Shown here: in pieces, positions 42,935-52,445 of the stretch
Layout: every line of letters starts with the position of its first letter
Position numbering within the stretch: position 1 is the first letter of the stretch
Source: Yoonia ponticola
GTDB taxonomy: Bacteria; Pseudomonadota; Alphaproteobacteria; Rhodobacterales; Rhodobacteraceae
DNA length: 64,000 nucleotides
Direction: 5' to 3'
NCBI RefSeq assembly: GCF_014199395.1
Contig: NZ_JACIJM010000002.1
Span: forward strand, 124,001-188,000
Notes under the pieces: generated by a model
Told to the model about the DNA's origin: nothing
What the model saw: only the letters and a program-made list of their open reading frames with translations
Databases searched by the model: none
Made by a program: the position numbers and the translations under genes

Positions 42935-43846
42935 CTAGAATGCGAAGGCGTCGGTGCTGATGCGTTTGCCCAGTGTCAGCGCGTCTGCGACTTGGATGAG
43001 GGGCCGCACATCGATGTCAGAGGTGTTGGAATCCACTAGCGTTTTCATATGCTTATAAAGCGCGGGATATTCGTCAAGACCATCAACAGGTTGCTCAACA
43101 CCGTCGATGAAAAACCGTGCGCCGCCCTCTTTGAGTTCGGCTAAACCGCCGTCGGTTTCTAAGGTGATGTCCCAGCTTTCTGACCCCTCTTGGCGCCAGT
43201 CAAATTCACCGCTGATATTGTCTGCCCACTGCATTTTAGCGGCAATTGGGGTGTCACGATTGGTCGGAAACTCTAAAATCGCGCTCTGGAGGCGCATCTC
43301 GAACGGTAGAATCTCGGTGATAATCGACAGTGCGTTGATGCCCGGATCGAAGACACCCATGCCGCCTGGCTCGAACACCCAATCTTGGTTGGGGTGCCAT
43401 TTGCGCACGTCTTCTTTCCAAGTGATGTGCGCCTTTTTGATCGACTTGTCCGCCAGCCACGTCTTGGCCGGTTGCACTGCAACTGCCGCCCGACTGTGCC
43501 ATGTCGCAAACAGAGACACACCGTGGTCTTTCGCCATGGCTTGCAGCATGTGAACTTCAGAAATCGTAGCACCCGGTGGTTTTTCGAGCATCACGTGACG
43601 GCCTGCGGCCATTGCTTTTGCTGCATATTCGAAACGCGGCACAGTTGGCAGGCACAAGGAAATCACGGGGATGTCGGGGTGATCGGCCAGCATTTGGTCA
43701 AAGTCTGTGTAAGACGGCACGCCATCCACTGTTCCAACCCGACTGACTGTCGCTGCAAGGGTCCAATCATCGCTGCCGCTAATTGCAGGGACATGTTGGT
43801 CAACGGCGATTTTGCCGATGCCGATGAGGCAGATTTTAGTTTTCAT
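42935..43846 (-). CDS. Gfo/Idh/MocA dehydrogenase, galactose/arabinose 1-dehydrogenase-like
   Basis: A 303-residue NAD(P)-dependent sugar dehydrogenase. It has the N-terminal dinucleotide motif GIGKIAVDQHVPAI, the catalytic lysine in MLEKPPGAT (Lys89), and strongly conserved WKEDVRKWHP and GGMGVFDPGINALSI blocks. These are the same blocks I recall in the L-arabinose/D-galactose 1-dehydrogenase of Azospirillum, which oxidises the sugar to a lactone. The start at 43846 is used; an upstream extension is not conserved. No sugar lactonase or transporter is adjacent, so physiological substrate is uncertain. Confidence 0.8.
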   Translation of the reverse strand: MKTKICLIGIGKIAVDQHVPAISGSDDWTLAATVSRVGTVDGVPSYTDFDQMLADHPDIPVISLCLPTVPRFEYAAKAMAAGRHVMLEKPPGATISEVHMLQAMAKDHGVSLFATWHSRAAVAVQPAKTWLADKSIKKAHITWKEDVRKWHPNQDWVFEPGGMGVFDPGINALSIITEILPFEMRLQSAILEFPTNRDTPIAAKMQWADNISGEFDWRQEGSESWDITLETDGGLAELKEGGARFFIDGVEQPVDGLDEYPALYKHMKTLVDSNTSDIDVRPLIQVADALTLGKRISTDAFAF

Positions 43847-44118
43847 CAGTGGCTCTTTCTTTTTACGTCGTTGCCGCGCCTTTGACAGGCGGCTTGGCAC
43901 GTGGATCGTTCGGGACAGGTTAGGGGCAGTTGAGCCGAATCTCAAACGTCAAACGGGGGCTATGCACGGTCAAAACCGCTTTATTTTGCAATAGGTTCCG
44001 CCAGTCTCACTATGTGACACTGCACACCCACCCCACCGCCATTTTTGTCCAAATAATGAAACCAAACGGACTTGATAATGGACGATTACCCTGACAGCCT
44101 AGCGGCAAGGAGAATGAC

Positions 44119-44859
44119 ATGCGTAATACAATGGATCACTGGCAAGAACGGGTTGATATGGCGGCGGCGTTCCGCTGGACCGCGAGGCTGAATATGCACG
44201 AAGGCGTCGCGAACCACTTTTCGCTCGCGATCAATGACGACGGCACGCGGTTCCTGATGAACCCGAATCAAGTGCATTTTTCACGCGTCAAAGCGTCCGA
44301 TATGATTGTCGTTGATGCAAATGATCCCGACACGCTGAATGGCCCTGACGCACCTGATGCCACAGCATGGGGTTTGCACGGCGGTATTCATCGCCATGTA
44401 CCGCATGCCCGTTGCGCGATGCACGTGCATTCAACTTTTGCGACCGTACTTGCATCGTTGCAGGACAGCCGCCTGCCCCCGATTGACCAAAACTGCTGCA
44501 CGTTCTTCAATCGCTACGTGATTGACGACGGATACGGCGGGCTGGCGTTTGAAGACGAAGGCGAACGATGTGCCGCGCAATTCAGCGATCCGAAAAAGAA
44601 GGTCATGATTATGGGTAACCATGGTGTGCTGGTGATCGGAGACACGGTCGCGGATACGTTCAACCGGATGTTCTACTTTGAACGGTCCTGCGAGACGTAC
44701 ATCCGCGCGCTACAAACGGGCCAGCCGTTGCGCGTGCTGCCCGATGACATCGCCGAAAAAACTGCGCTTGAATTGGAAGCCTATCCTGAGCAAGATCAGC
44801 GTCACTTGGCCGAGTTAAAAGCCATTTTGGATGACGAAGGGTCGCCGTATGCCAGCTAG
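44119..44859 (+). CDS. Class II aldolase/adducin-family protein
   Basis: A 246-residue class II aldolase-like protein with the metal-binding histidines in MHVHSTFATVLAS (about residues 94-106) and a further histidine in IMGNHGVLVIG near 170. Family members are sugar-phosphate aldolases or epimerases, but many are of unknown substrate. It precedes the acyl-CoA dehydrogenase by 104 bp; a catabolic operon with the three genes downstream is possible but not proven. Confidence 0.78.
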   Translation: MRNTMDHWQERVDMAAAFRWTARLNMHEGVANHFSLAINDDGTRFLMNPNQVHFSRVKASDMIVVDANDPDTLNGPDAPDATAWGLHGGIHRHVPHARCAMHVHSTFATVLASLQDSRLPPIDQNCCTFFNRYVIDDGYGGLAFEDEGERCAAQFSDPKKKVMIMGNHGVLVIGDTVADTFNRMFYFERSCETYIRALQTGQPLRVLPDDIAEKTALELEAYPEQDQRHLAELKAILDDEGSPYAS

Positions 44860-44963
44860 CCCCATTGTGTACGATAAAAAACAGTGGAAAAGCACGCGCC
44901 GCATGTCGTCGCGGGGGTGAAAGGGCCTGCCACCCTTCCGACCTCTAGCTTTAAGGCATCCCC

Positions 44964-46127
44964 ATGACAGTTTATGGCACCACAGACGAACATCAAATGA
45001 TCGCGGACAGCGTCCGCAGCTTTGTTGAAAAAGAGATCTATCCGCACGAAGAACTGGTAGAACGCACCGGCGAAGTCCCCGCAGAGATCGCGCACGAGAT
45101 CAAACGCAAGACGATTGATCTGGGCTTTTACGCTTGTAATTTCCCCGAAAGCGTGGGGTGTGCCGGATTGAACCACCTCGAATTTGCGATTGTTGAACGC
45201 GAACTTGGGCGCGGATCGATGGCATTGAACCATTTCTTTGGACGACCGCAGAATATCCTCATGGCTTGCGAAGGTGAACAGGTTGAAAAATATCTGATGC
45301 CTGCAGTTCGCGGCGAAAAGATGGATGCGCTGGCGATGACTGAACCAGGCGCTGGGTCCGACGTGCGTGGGATGAAATGTTCTGCCGTGCGTGATGGTGG
45401 CGATTGGGTGGTGAACGGGAGCAAACACTTTATCTCCGGCGCGGACCATGCGGATTTCATCATCGTGTTTATAGCCACCGGCGAAGATGAAACCCCACGC
45501 GGCCCCAAGAAACGGATAACCGCGTTTCTGGTTGATCGCGGCACGCCCGGTTTTACCATTCGCGACGGATACAAATCGGTGTCGCACCGTGGTTACAAGA
45601 ACATGATCCTTGAATTTGACGACTGCCGTTTGCCTGGTGCGCAGGTTTTGGGCGAGGTTGATGGCGGCTTTGATGTGATGAACACGTGGCTTTATGCAAC
45701 GCGGATTACGGTTGCTACGATGTCCGTGGGTCGTGCACGTCGGGTGTTTGACTATGCCTTGAATTACGCGGCTGAGCGCGAGCAATTTGGCCAGAAGATC
45801 GGTAAATTCCAAGGCGTTAGCTTTCAACTTGCTGATATGATTACCGAGATTGACGCGGCTGATCTTCTGACGCTTGCCAGTGCTGATCGATTGGACAAAG
45901 GATTGCCTGCGAACCGCGAGATTGCATCGGCGAAACTGTATGCGTCTGAAATGTTGTCGCGCGTCACCGATGCTGCGATCCAAATTCATGGCGGTATGGG
46001 TCTGATGGACGATTATCCATTGGAACGGTTCTGGCGTGATGCCCGTGTCGAACGCATCTGGGACGGCACATCAGAAATCCAACGCCACATTATCAGCCGT
46101 GATTTACTGCGAGCGTTGGGCGCATGA
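44964..46127 (+). CDS. Acyl-CoA dehydrogenase
   Basis: A 387-residue acyl-CoA dehydrogenase with the FAD-binding MTEPGAGSDVRGM near residue 125, and AEREQFGQKIGKFQG near 270. At the position of the classical catalytic glutamate (YEGT in medium-chain enzymes) it has Asp367 in WDGTSEIQ, and the alternative helix G glutamate of the isovaleryl class is not evident. Activity could be retained by the aspartate, but the base is unusual. Its TGA overlaps the start of the acyl-CoA synthetase (ATGA). Substrate unknown. Confidence 0.85.
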   Translation: MTVYGTTDEHQMIADSVRSFVEKEIYPHEELVERTGEVPAEIAHEIKRKTIDLGFYACNFPESVGCAGLNHLEFAIVERELGRGSMALNHFFGRPQNILMACEGEQVEKYLMPAVRGEKMDALAMTEPGAGSDVRGMKCSAVRDGGDWVVNGSKHFISGADHADFIIVFIATGEDETPRGPKKRITAFLVDRGTPGFTIRDGYKSVSHRGYKNMILEFDDCRLPGAQVLGEVDGGFDVMNTWLYATRITVATMSVGRARRVFDYALNYAAEREQFGQKIGKFQGVSFQLADMITEIDAADLLTLASADRLDKGLPANREIASAKLYASEMLSRVTDAAIQIHGGMGLMDDYPLERFWRDARVERIWDGTSEIQRHIISRDLLRALGA

Positions 46128-48145
46128 CGGGCGCGTTAAAGCGGCTGTTCAACCCATCATCCATGGCCGTCATTGGCGGCGGATTTTGGGGCGAGGCCGT
46201 CATCCAGCAGGCCGAAAAGTTCGGATTTTCTGGCGCGATCTGGCCGATACATCCGTCCAAGGATGAAATCGCTGGGCTGCCCGTATTTCGCGGTATCCCC
46301 GCGTTACCCGCAGCGCCTGATGTCGCTTATGTTGGCATTAACCGCGACGCGACAATTGGCGCGGTCGAACGATTATCACGGGCAGATGCGGGCGGCGCGA
46401 TTTGCTTTGCCTCTGGCTTTGCCGAAGCACAAGCCGAAGACGGTTTGGCCACCGACGCCCAAGCCAGATTGTTACGGGCCGCTGGTGATATGCCGTTCCT
46501 CGGGCCCAATTGCTACGGTTTTATCAACGCACTTGACGGGGCGATTGTCTGGCCTGATCAACACGGTTTGACGTGCGTTGATCGTGGCGTCGCGATCCTG
46601 ACCCAATCGTCAAATATTGCGATCAACCTGACGTTTCAGGCGCGAAACCTGCCGATTGCAATGATGATTACTTGCGGGAATATGGCGCAAATTTCGCAGG
46701 CAGCGGTCATCGATCACCTCTTGGATGATTCACGCATCACTGCGATTGGTGTACATATCGAGGGGTTTAGCGATCTGAAAGGTTGGGAAGCCGTTGCGCA
46801 AAAAGCCCACGCACGCGACATTCCCATCGTTGCGATCAAAGCAGGGCGATCCGAAGCCGCGCGCGCCGCGACCCAGTCACACACCGCGTCGCTGGCTGGC
46901 GAAGACACGAGCGCCGAAGCATTATTGGCGTTTCTCGGTATTGGCCGCGTGAACACGCTGCCGGAGTTGCTGGAAGCGCTGAAACTGGGTCACGTCTGCG
47001 GGCGATTACCCAACCGGAATATCGCGTCGATCAGTTGTTCGGGCGGTGAGGCGTCGCTCGCCGCTGATTTGGGCGAAGTACACGGCCTGACATTTCCGCC
47101 ACTAACGGACGGTCAGCAGACGACATTGCGCGATGTTTTGGGACCGAAAGTGGCGCTCGCCAATCCGCTTGACTACCACACTTACGTTTGGCGCGACACA
47201 GCTGCGATGACCGCTGCTTGGTCCGCGATGGTCACGCCTGACATCGCGTTAACCATGACGATCGTTGATATTCCGGACGCCACCCGCGCCGACCCCAAGG
47301 ACTGGGATTGCGCGATTGATGCCGCTATTGGCACAAAGGCCGTTGGCGGCAATGTCGCCGTTGTGTCGTCATTGCCCGAAACGATGTCAGCCGCAACGGC
47401 TGCGCATCTATTAACCAATGGCGTCGCACCGATGCAGGGGCTTGCCGAGGCGATGGCCGCCGCCGCCGCACTTGTCCGCCAGACACCTGGTAAGGGATTG
47501 ATGACAGGTGGCGTTTGCACGCAATTCATTGATCATGGTGAACGTGCGGCCAAGGAAATGTTGCGCAGTCACGGATTGAATGTGCCGCGAAACGTGGTGG
47601 AAAGTGATCCGGATGCGATCAATGATCTGACGTTTCCTGTTGTCGCCAAAGCAGACCGCATTGCTCACAAAACAGAGCAAAATGCAGTGGTCTTGAACTT
47701 AAACTCACCCGAAGAGGTACATGCGGCGTTGAAAACACTGCCCTCTAGCGGCGGTTTCAACTTTGTAGAAGAGATGGCGCAAGGCTGTATTGTCGAACTG
47801 ATCGTCGCCATGACAAATGACCCCGCGCACGGCATTATGTTAACGATTGGCGCTGGCGGAACATTGGCAGAGCTGTGGCAAGACACGCAACATTTGATGC
47901 TGCCTGTGACGTCAGAGCAGATCAACGATGCCATCAGCCGTTTGCGGATCGCACCCCTGATTGACGGCTATCGCGGCAAACCGAGCGCAGATCGCACCGC
48001 GATCATTAACCAAGTTCTCGCACTGCAAGCCTGCGTCGCGACCCAAACCGACGGCTTTGTCGAAATCGAAATCAACCCCCTGATTTGCACGCAGACCGAG
48101 GCCATCGTCGCCGACGCCCTGTGGCGCCAAACCTATCCGGAGTAA
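46124..48145 (+). CDS. ADP-forming acyl-CoA synthetase (acetate-CoA ligase family)
   Basis: A 673-residue NDP-forming acyl-CoA synthetase in which both halves are fused. The N-terminal CoA-binding part has VIGGGFWGEAV, the phosphorylated histidine is in QSHTASLAGED near residue 248, and the C-terminal ATP-grasp region begins GVCTQFIDHGERAAKEMLRS (a location near 464) and ends EIEINPLI. It activates a carboxylic acid to its CoA thioester with ATP. It is coupled to the acyl-CoA dehydrogenase by 4 bp and followed by an enoyl-CoA hydratase 3 bp later. Confidence 0.85.
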   Translation: MTGALKRLFNPSSMAVIGGGFWGEAVIQQAEKFGFSGAIWPIHPSKDEIAGLPVFRGIPALPAAPDVAYVGINRDATIGAVERLSRADAGGAICFASGFAEAQAEDGLATDAQARLLRAAGDMPFLGPNCYGFINALDGAIVWPDQHGLTCVDRGVAILTQSSNIAINLTFQARNLPIAMMITCGNMAQISQAAVIDHLLDDSRITAIGVHIEGFSDLKGWEAVAQKAHARDIPIVAIKAGRSEAARAATQSHTASLAGEDTSAEALLAFLGIGRVNTLPELLEALKLGHVCGRLPNRNIASISCSGGEASLAADLGEVHGLTFPPLTDGQQTTLRDVLGPKVALANPLDYHTYVWRDTAAMTAAWSAMVTPDIALTMTIVDIPDATRADPKDWDCAIDAAIGTKAVGGNVAVVSSLPETMSAATAAHLLTNGVAPMQGLAEAMAAAAALVRQTPGKGLMTGGVCTQFIDHGERAAKEMLRSHGLNVPRNVVESDPDAINDLTFPVVAKADRIAHKTEQNAVVLNLNSPEEVHAALKTLPSSGGFNFVEEMAQGCIVELIVAMTNDPAHGIMLTIGAGGTLAELWQDTQHLMLPVTSEQINDAISRLRIAPLIDGYRGKPSADRTAIINQVLALQACVATQTDGFVEIEINPLICTQTEAIVADALWRQTYPE

Positions 48146-48148
48146 ACC

Positions 48149-48931
48149 ATGTCCAATCCGATCAAAACACGCCGCGAAGGCGGAATTTTAGAAGTCACAC
48201 TTGACCGTCCAAAGGCCAATGCCATCGATCTGGCAACATCGCGGATTATGGGAGAGGTGTTCGCCGATTTTCGCGATGATCCCGAATTGCGCGTGGCGAT
48301 CATTACAGGCGCCGGTGAGAAATTCTTTTGCCCCGGTTGGGATTTAAAGGCTGCGAGCGACGGCGATGCGGTCGACGGCGATTATGGCATCGGGGGCTTC
48401 GGCGGTTTGCAAGAATTGCGCGACCTGAACAAACCGGTGATTGCTGCGGTGAATGGGATTTGCTGCGGTGGCGGTTTAGAGCTCGCGTTGTCAGCGGACA
48501 TCATTCTCGCGGCAGATCATGCGACGTTCGCCTTGCCAGAAATCCGGTCCGGCACGGTGGCTGACGCTGCGTCGATCAAACTACCTAAACGCATCCCCTA
48601 CCACATCGCGATGGAACTACTGTTAACCGGACGTTGGTTCGACACGTCAGAGGCTGTTGGCTGGGGGCTGGTTAACCATGTTTACCCTGCCGCCGACCTC
48701 ATGACACAGGCGTGGGACATGGCGCGGCTGATCGAATCTGGGCCGCCGCTGGTCTACGCGGCGATCAAAGAAGTCGTGCGCGATGCCGAAGATTCAAAGT
48801 TCCAAGACACCATGAACCGCATCACAAAACGCCAATTGGCCAGCGTTGATGTGCTGTATTCCAGCGACGACCAGCTTGAAGGTGCAAAGGCGTTTACCGA
48901 AAAACGCGATCCCGTTTGGAAGGGTCGCTAG
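48149..48931 (+). CDS. Enoyl-CoA hydratase/isomerase, CaiD-like
   Basis: A 260-residue crotonase-fold enzyme. The oxyanion block KFFCPGWDLKAA and AVNGICCGGGLELALSAD are present, with Glu residues near 112 in PEIRSGTV. The C-terminal AFTEKRDPVWKGR is close to carnitinyl-CoA dehydratase (CaiD). Because the upstream genes are an acyl-CoA dehydrogenase and synthetase, the set resembles the cai layout, but no CaiB-type transferase is adjacent. Substrate therefore unknown. Confidence 0.83.
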   Translation: MSNPIKTRREGGILEVTLDRPKANAIDLATSRIMGEVFADFRDDPELRVAIITGAGEKFFCPGWDLKAASDGDAVDGDYGIGGFGGLQELRDLNKPVIAAVNGICCGGGLELALSADIILAADHATFALPEIRSGTVADAASIKLPKRIPYHIAMELLLTGRWFDTSEAVGWGLVNHVYPAADLMTQAWDMARLIESGPPLVYAAIKEVVRDAEDSKFQDTMNRITKRQLASVDVLYSSDDQLEGAKAFTEKRDPVWKGR

Positions 48932-49000
48932 GCCGCTTTAACCACGAAACATGGATAATGCAGGCTTGCCTCTCTGGCAGGTCTGTATCACCACAGGCCC

Positions 49001-49864
49001 ATGACACAGACTTTACTCTCGTTTGGACACGGCTATTCGGCGCAGGCGTTGGGGCGACTTTTGCTGCCACGCGATTGGCGTGTGATTGGTACAACGCGGT
49101 CAGAAGATCGCACCGCGGCTTTCGAGAATGCAGGCATTGAAGCGCATATTTGGCCCGGTGCCGACATGCGGCCCGCGCTTGATGCCGCGACCCATTTGTT
49201 AATATCCACAGCGCCCGACGCCGTTGGCGATCCGGTGCTGGCTGAATTGCGAGATGAGATCGCGAAACGTGCAGGGCAATTTGCATGGGTCGGCTATTTG
49301 TCCACGACGGGCGTTTATGGCGATCACCAAGGCGGTTGGGTGGATGAAAACACGCCCCTTACCCCTGCCACAAAACGCGGTATTGCCCGCATGAAAGCAG
49401 AGGCTGCGTGGTCCGCGATTGATGGCCTTCCGCTACATATTTTCAGGCTCGCGGGTATTTACGGCCCCGGTCGTGGCCCCTTTGCGAAGGTCCGCAATGG
49501 CACCGCGCGGCGCATTATCAAACAGGGACAAGTGTTTAGCCGCACGCATGTCGCTGATATTGCACGTGTTTTAGATGCGTCGATCCAGCAACCTAATGCG
49601 GGTGCGATCTACAATGTATGCGACAATGATCCCGCGCCGCCTGAAGACGTGATCGCCTACGCCGCAGAATTGCTCGGGATGCCGATCCCCGAAGCCGAAG
49701 ATTTTGCGACGGCTGACATGACGCCGATGGCGCGTAGTTTTTATGCCGAGAGCAAAAAGGTCAGCAATGATCGGATCAAGTCTGAACTGGGCGTTGACCT
49801 GCTGTATCCAGACTATCGGAGCGGACTTAATGCGTTGTTTGCTGCGGAAACGTCCGGCGAATAA
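49001..49864 (+). CDS. SDR-family NAD(P)-dependent epimerase/reductase (YeeZ-like)
   Basis: A 287-residue extended short-chain dehydrogenase. It starts with a degenerate Rossmann motif (FGHGYSAQALGRLL) and has STTGVYGDHQGGWVDE near residues 103-118. The usual YxxxK is not clear, as in E. coli YeeZ relatives, so it may be a binding protein or a non-classical reductase. Its 3' end overlaps the convergent Pr6Pr gene by 38 bp. Confidence 0.8.
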   Translation: MTQTLLSFGHGYSAQALGRLLLPRDWRVIGTTRSEDRTAAFENAGIEAHIWPGADMRPALDAATHLLISTAPDAVGDPVLAELRDEIAKRAGQFAWVGYLSTTGVYGDHQGGWVDENTPLTPATKRGIARMKAEAAWSAIDGLPLHIFRLAGIYGPGRGPFAKVRNGTARRIIKQGQVFSRTHVADIARVLDASIQQPNAGAIYNVCDNDPAPPEDVIAYAAELLGMPIPEAEDFATADMTPMARSFYAESKKVSNDRIKSELGVDLLYPDYRSGLNALFAAETSGE

Positions 49865-50480
49865 CCCAAGCGATACCTGCAAAAACGAGCAGCAAAATCA
49901 CCGCGATGACGAAGTTAGATCCGTAAAAAACAGCGCGGCCTGATAGGTCGAGATTATTAAGAAACGGATAAGGTAGACCGCTCGTGACGGTCCCTGTAGG
50001 GCTTGCATTCATCGGCCCTACCACCAATTCGGCCCACGCGACATAGGCCCCGATGACACCGAACAACCACATCAGCGAGACGCGCAACTTGCGGTAGCTG
50101 CGATGTACAAACAATGTGTCGATGATTTGCAACGCGGGGCCAAGCCCGTGCATGTACAGCTCTAAATAGGCCTTTCCCAACTGCCCGTCGCTGGTCACGG
50201 ATGTTGGGTCGACGAAGTACAGACGCCAGTACAGAAACACGACCATTGCGTTGAGCACGGCGGTCATACACACGAAGCCGTCCCACCGTTTGGCGCTGCG
50301 ATTTTCCTCTAGCGCCATCATACGACTGGCTGCGAAAAACGAACAGAATAGCGCCCAGATTGTTAGGTAACGGAACGGGCCACCAAAGGCTGCAAAATCA
50401 CCGAAGAACAGAGTGCGCAGGCAATAGAATGCGGCCAGCAAGAACACGATCCATCTGAAAACTTGCCGTTTACGCATCAT
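49827..50480 (-). CDS. Pr6Pr-family membrane protein
   Basis: A 217-residue polytopic protein with about six membrane helices. It matches the Pr6Pr/FAR-17a (AIG1-like) family by the ordering of helices and by YRKLRVSLMWLFGV and LPYPFLNN. Function unknown. The C-terminal 12 codons overlap the end of the SDR gene on the opposite strand. It lies just downstream of dxs on the same strand, separated by 43 bp, but no functional link is evident. Confidence 0.75.
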   Translation of the reverse strand: MMRKRQVFRWIVFLLAAFYCLRTLFFGDFAAFGGPFRYLTIWALFCSFFAASRMMALEENRSAKRWDGFVCMTAVLNAMVVFLYWRLYFVDPTSVTSDGQLGKAYLELYMHGLGPALQIIDTLFVHRSYRKLRVSLMWLFGVIGAYVAWAELVVGPMNASPTGTVTSGLPYPFLNNLDLSGRAVFYGSNFVIAVILLLVFAGIAWVIRRTFPQQTTH

Positions 50481-50522
50481 GTCATCGTTTCATTCTCGGT
50501 GGCTTGAATGCTGTTACAGAGG

Positions 50523-52436
50523 CTAACCCCGCTTTTCAATCGTCGCGACGCCCATGACCTCTAGCACTTTGGCCTCGATGTCCGATGCGTTCAGGCCTGC
50601 GACGTCATACATTTCACGCGGTCCCGCTTGATCGATAAAGATGTCGGGTAGCACCATGGAGCGGTATTTCAGACCGTGATCGAACACGCCTTCGTCCGCC
50701 AGTAGTTGCGCGACATGCGAGCCAAATCCGCCAATCGCGCCTTCTTCGACGGTGATCAGCGCGTCGTGATCTGCGGCCAGTTTCAGGATCATGTCGCGGT
50801 CAAGTGGCTTTGCGAAACGTGCGTCAGCAACAGTTGGCGTGATGCCTTTTGCGGCAAGCGCCTCGCACGCTGCTTCGACTTCTTGCAAGCGCGTGCCAAA
50901 CGACAGGATCGCAACTTTAGACCCTTCGCGGATCATCCGGCCTTTACCGATTTCTAACACTTCGGGGTTAGCGGGCATTTCAACGCCAACGCCTTCACCA
51001 CGCGGGAAACGGAACGCGATGGGGCCGTCGTCGTGCGCTGCCGCCGTGGCGACCATACGCACCAATTCGGCCTCGTCGGCGGCTGCCATCACGACAAATC
51101 CGGGAAGATTGGCAAGGAACGCCACATCAAACGCCCCCGCGTGAGTCGCGCCGTCAGCACCGACAAGACCCGCCCGATCAATCGCAAAGCGCACAGGCAA
51201 ACGCTGGATCGCAACATCATGCACAACCTGATCGTAACCGCGTTGCAGGAACGTTGAATAGAGCGCACAAAAAGGGCGCATTCCGCCAGCGGCGAGGCCA
51301 GCAGCGAATGTTACCGCGTGCTGTTCAGCAATACCCACGTCAAAACAACGGCTTGCATAACGTTCCATGAATTTGTTCAGCCCCGTGCCATCCGGCATCG
51401 CTGCGGTGACGGCACAGATTTTAGAGTCTGTCGCTGCGTGTTTCAGCAAGCTTTCGGCAAAAACTGAGGTGTAAGACGGCGCGTTGGACGGTGCTTTTTT
51501 CTGTTCGCCCGTGACGACATTGAATTTTCCCGTCGCATGGCCCTTGTCACGCGCCGCCTCGGCGGGCGCAAAACCTTTACCTTTTTTCGTAATCGCGTGA
51601 ATCAGCACCGGACCCGTGGCGCGGTCTTTGACGGTTCGCAGTACGGCGAGCAACTGATCCATGTCGTGCCCATCAATCGGGCCGATGTAGGAGAACCCGA
51701 GTTGCTCGAACAAAGTGCCGCCAACGGTCATGTGTTTGACCATATCCTTGGCACGCTTCGCGCCTTCCCGAAACGGTTCGGGCAGGAAGGAAACAGCGCC
51801 TTTTGCGGCGGCCTTTAGTTCCTGAAACGGCTCGCCTGCGTAGAGTTGCGACAAGTAGGACGACATCGCGCCCACAGGCGGTGCAATCGACATTTCGTTG
51901 TCGTTCAGGATCACGATTAGGCGTTTTTTCAGGTGGCCTGCGTTATTCATCGCCTCGTAGGCCATGCCAGCGGACATTGATCCGTCGCCGATCACGGCAA
52001 TCGCATCGCCGCCTTCGCCGCCTAAATCACGCGCAACGGAAAAGCCCAGCGCGGCTGAAATTGACGTGCTGGAATGCGCGGCACCAAAGCAGTCATATTC
52101 GCTTTCCGACCGCTTTGTGAAACCGGATAAACCACCTTCCATCCGCAAGGTCCGAATGCGGTCGCGGCGACCTGTCAGAATTTTATGCGGGTAACATTGA
52201 TGGGACACGTCCCAGATAATTTTGTCCTTCGGCGCATCAAAAACAGCATGCAACGCAACCGTTAATTCCACGACGCCTAGCCCCGCGCCCAAGTGGCCGC
52301 CTGTGACCGAAACCGCAGAAATTGTCTCTTCGCGTACATCGTCGGCAAGCTGGCGCAATTGGGCATCAGACAGCGTTTTCATATCCGCAGGAACGGTTAC
52401 TTGATCAAGAATCGGGGTGCTTGGACGGTCAGCCAT
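50523..52436 (-). CDS. dxs: 1-Deoxy-D-xylulose-5-phosphate synthase
   Basis: A 637-residue ThDP enzyme that joins pyruvate and glyceraldehyde 3-phosphate, the first step of the MEP isoprenoid pathway. The ThDP motif [18 protein letters not shown] lies near residue 148 and [15 protein letters not shown] near 370. Length is normal. It ends the HDAC-like/xseB/ispA/dxs row, an arrangement in which IPP synthesis and prenyl elongation are neighbours. Confidence 0.95.
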   Translation of the reverse strand: MADRPSTPILDQVTVPADMKTLSDAQLRQLADDVREETISAVSVTGGHLGAGLGVVELTVALHAVFDAPKDKIIWDVSHQCYPHKILTGRRDRIRTLRMEGGLSGFTKRSESEYDCFGAAHSSTSISAALGFSVARDLGGEGGDAIAVIGDGSMSAGMAYEAMNNAGHLKKRLIVILNDNEMSIAPPVGAMSSYLSQLYAGEPFQELKAAAKGAVSFLPEPFREGAKRAKDMVKHMTVGGTLFEQLGFSYIGPIDGHDMDQLLAVLRTVKDRATGPVLIHAITKKGKGFAPAEAARDKGHATGKFNVVTGEQKKAPSNAPSYTSVFAESLLKHAATDSKICAVTAAMPDGTGLNKFMERYASRCFDVGIAEQHAVTFAAGLAAGGMRPFCALYSTFLQRGYDQVVHDVAIQRLPVRFAIDRAGLVGADGATHAGAFDVAFLANLPGFVVMAAADEAELVRMVATAAAHDDGPIAFRFPRGEGVGVEMPANPEVLEIGKGRMIREGSKVAILSFGTRLQEVEAACEALAAKGITPTVADARFAKPLDRDMILKLAADHDALITVEEGAIGGFGSHVAQLLADEGVFDHGLKYRSMVLPDIFIDQAGPREMYDVAGLNASDIEAKVLEVMGVATIEKRG

Positions 52437-52445
52437 GACAGGCTC

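Noticed and set aside
44856-45989. Long open frame of 377 codons on the minus strand opposite the acyl-CoA dehydrogenase
   Set aside because: The plus-strand frame has clear acyl-CoA dehydrogenase motifs; the minus frame has no recognisable domain and arises from codon bias.
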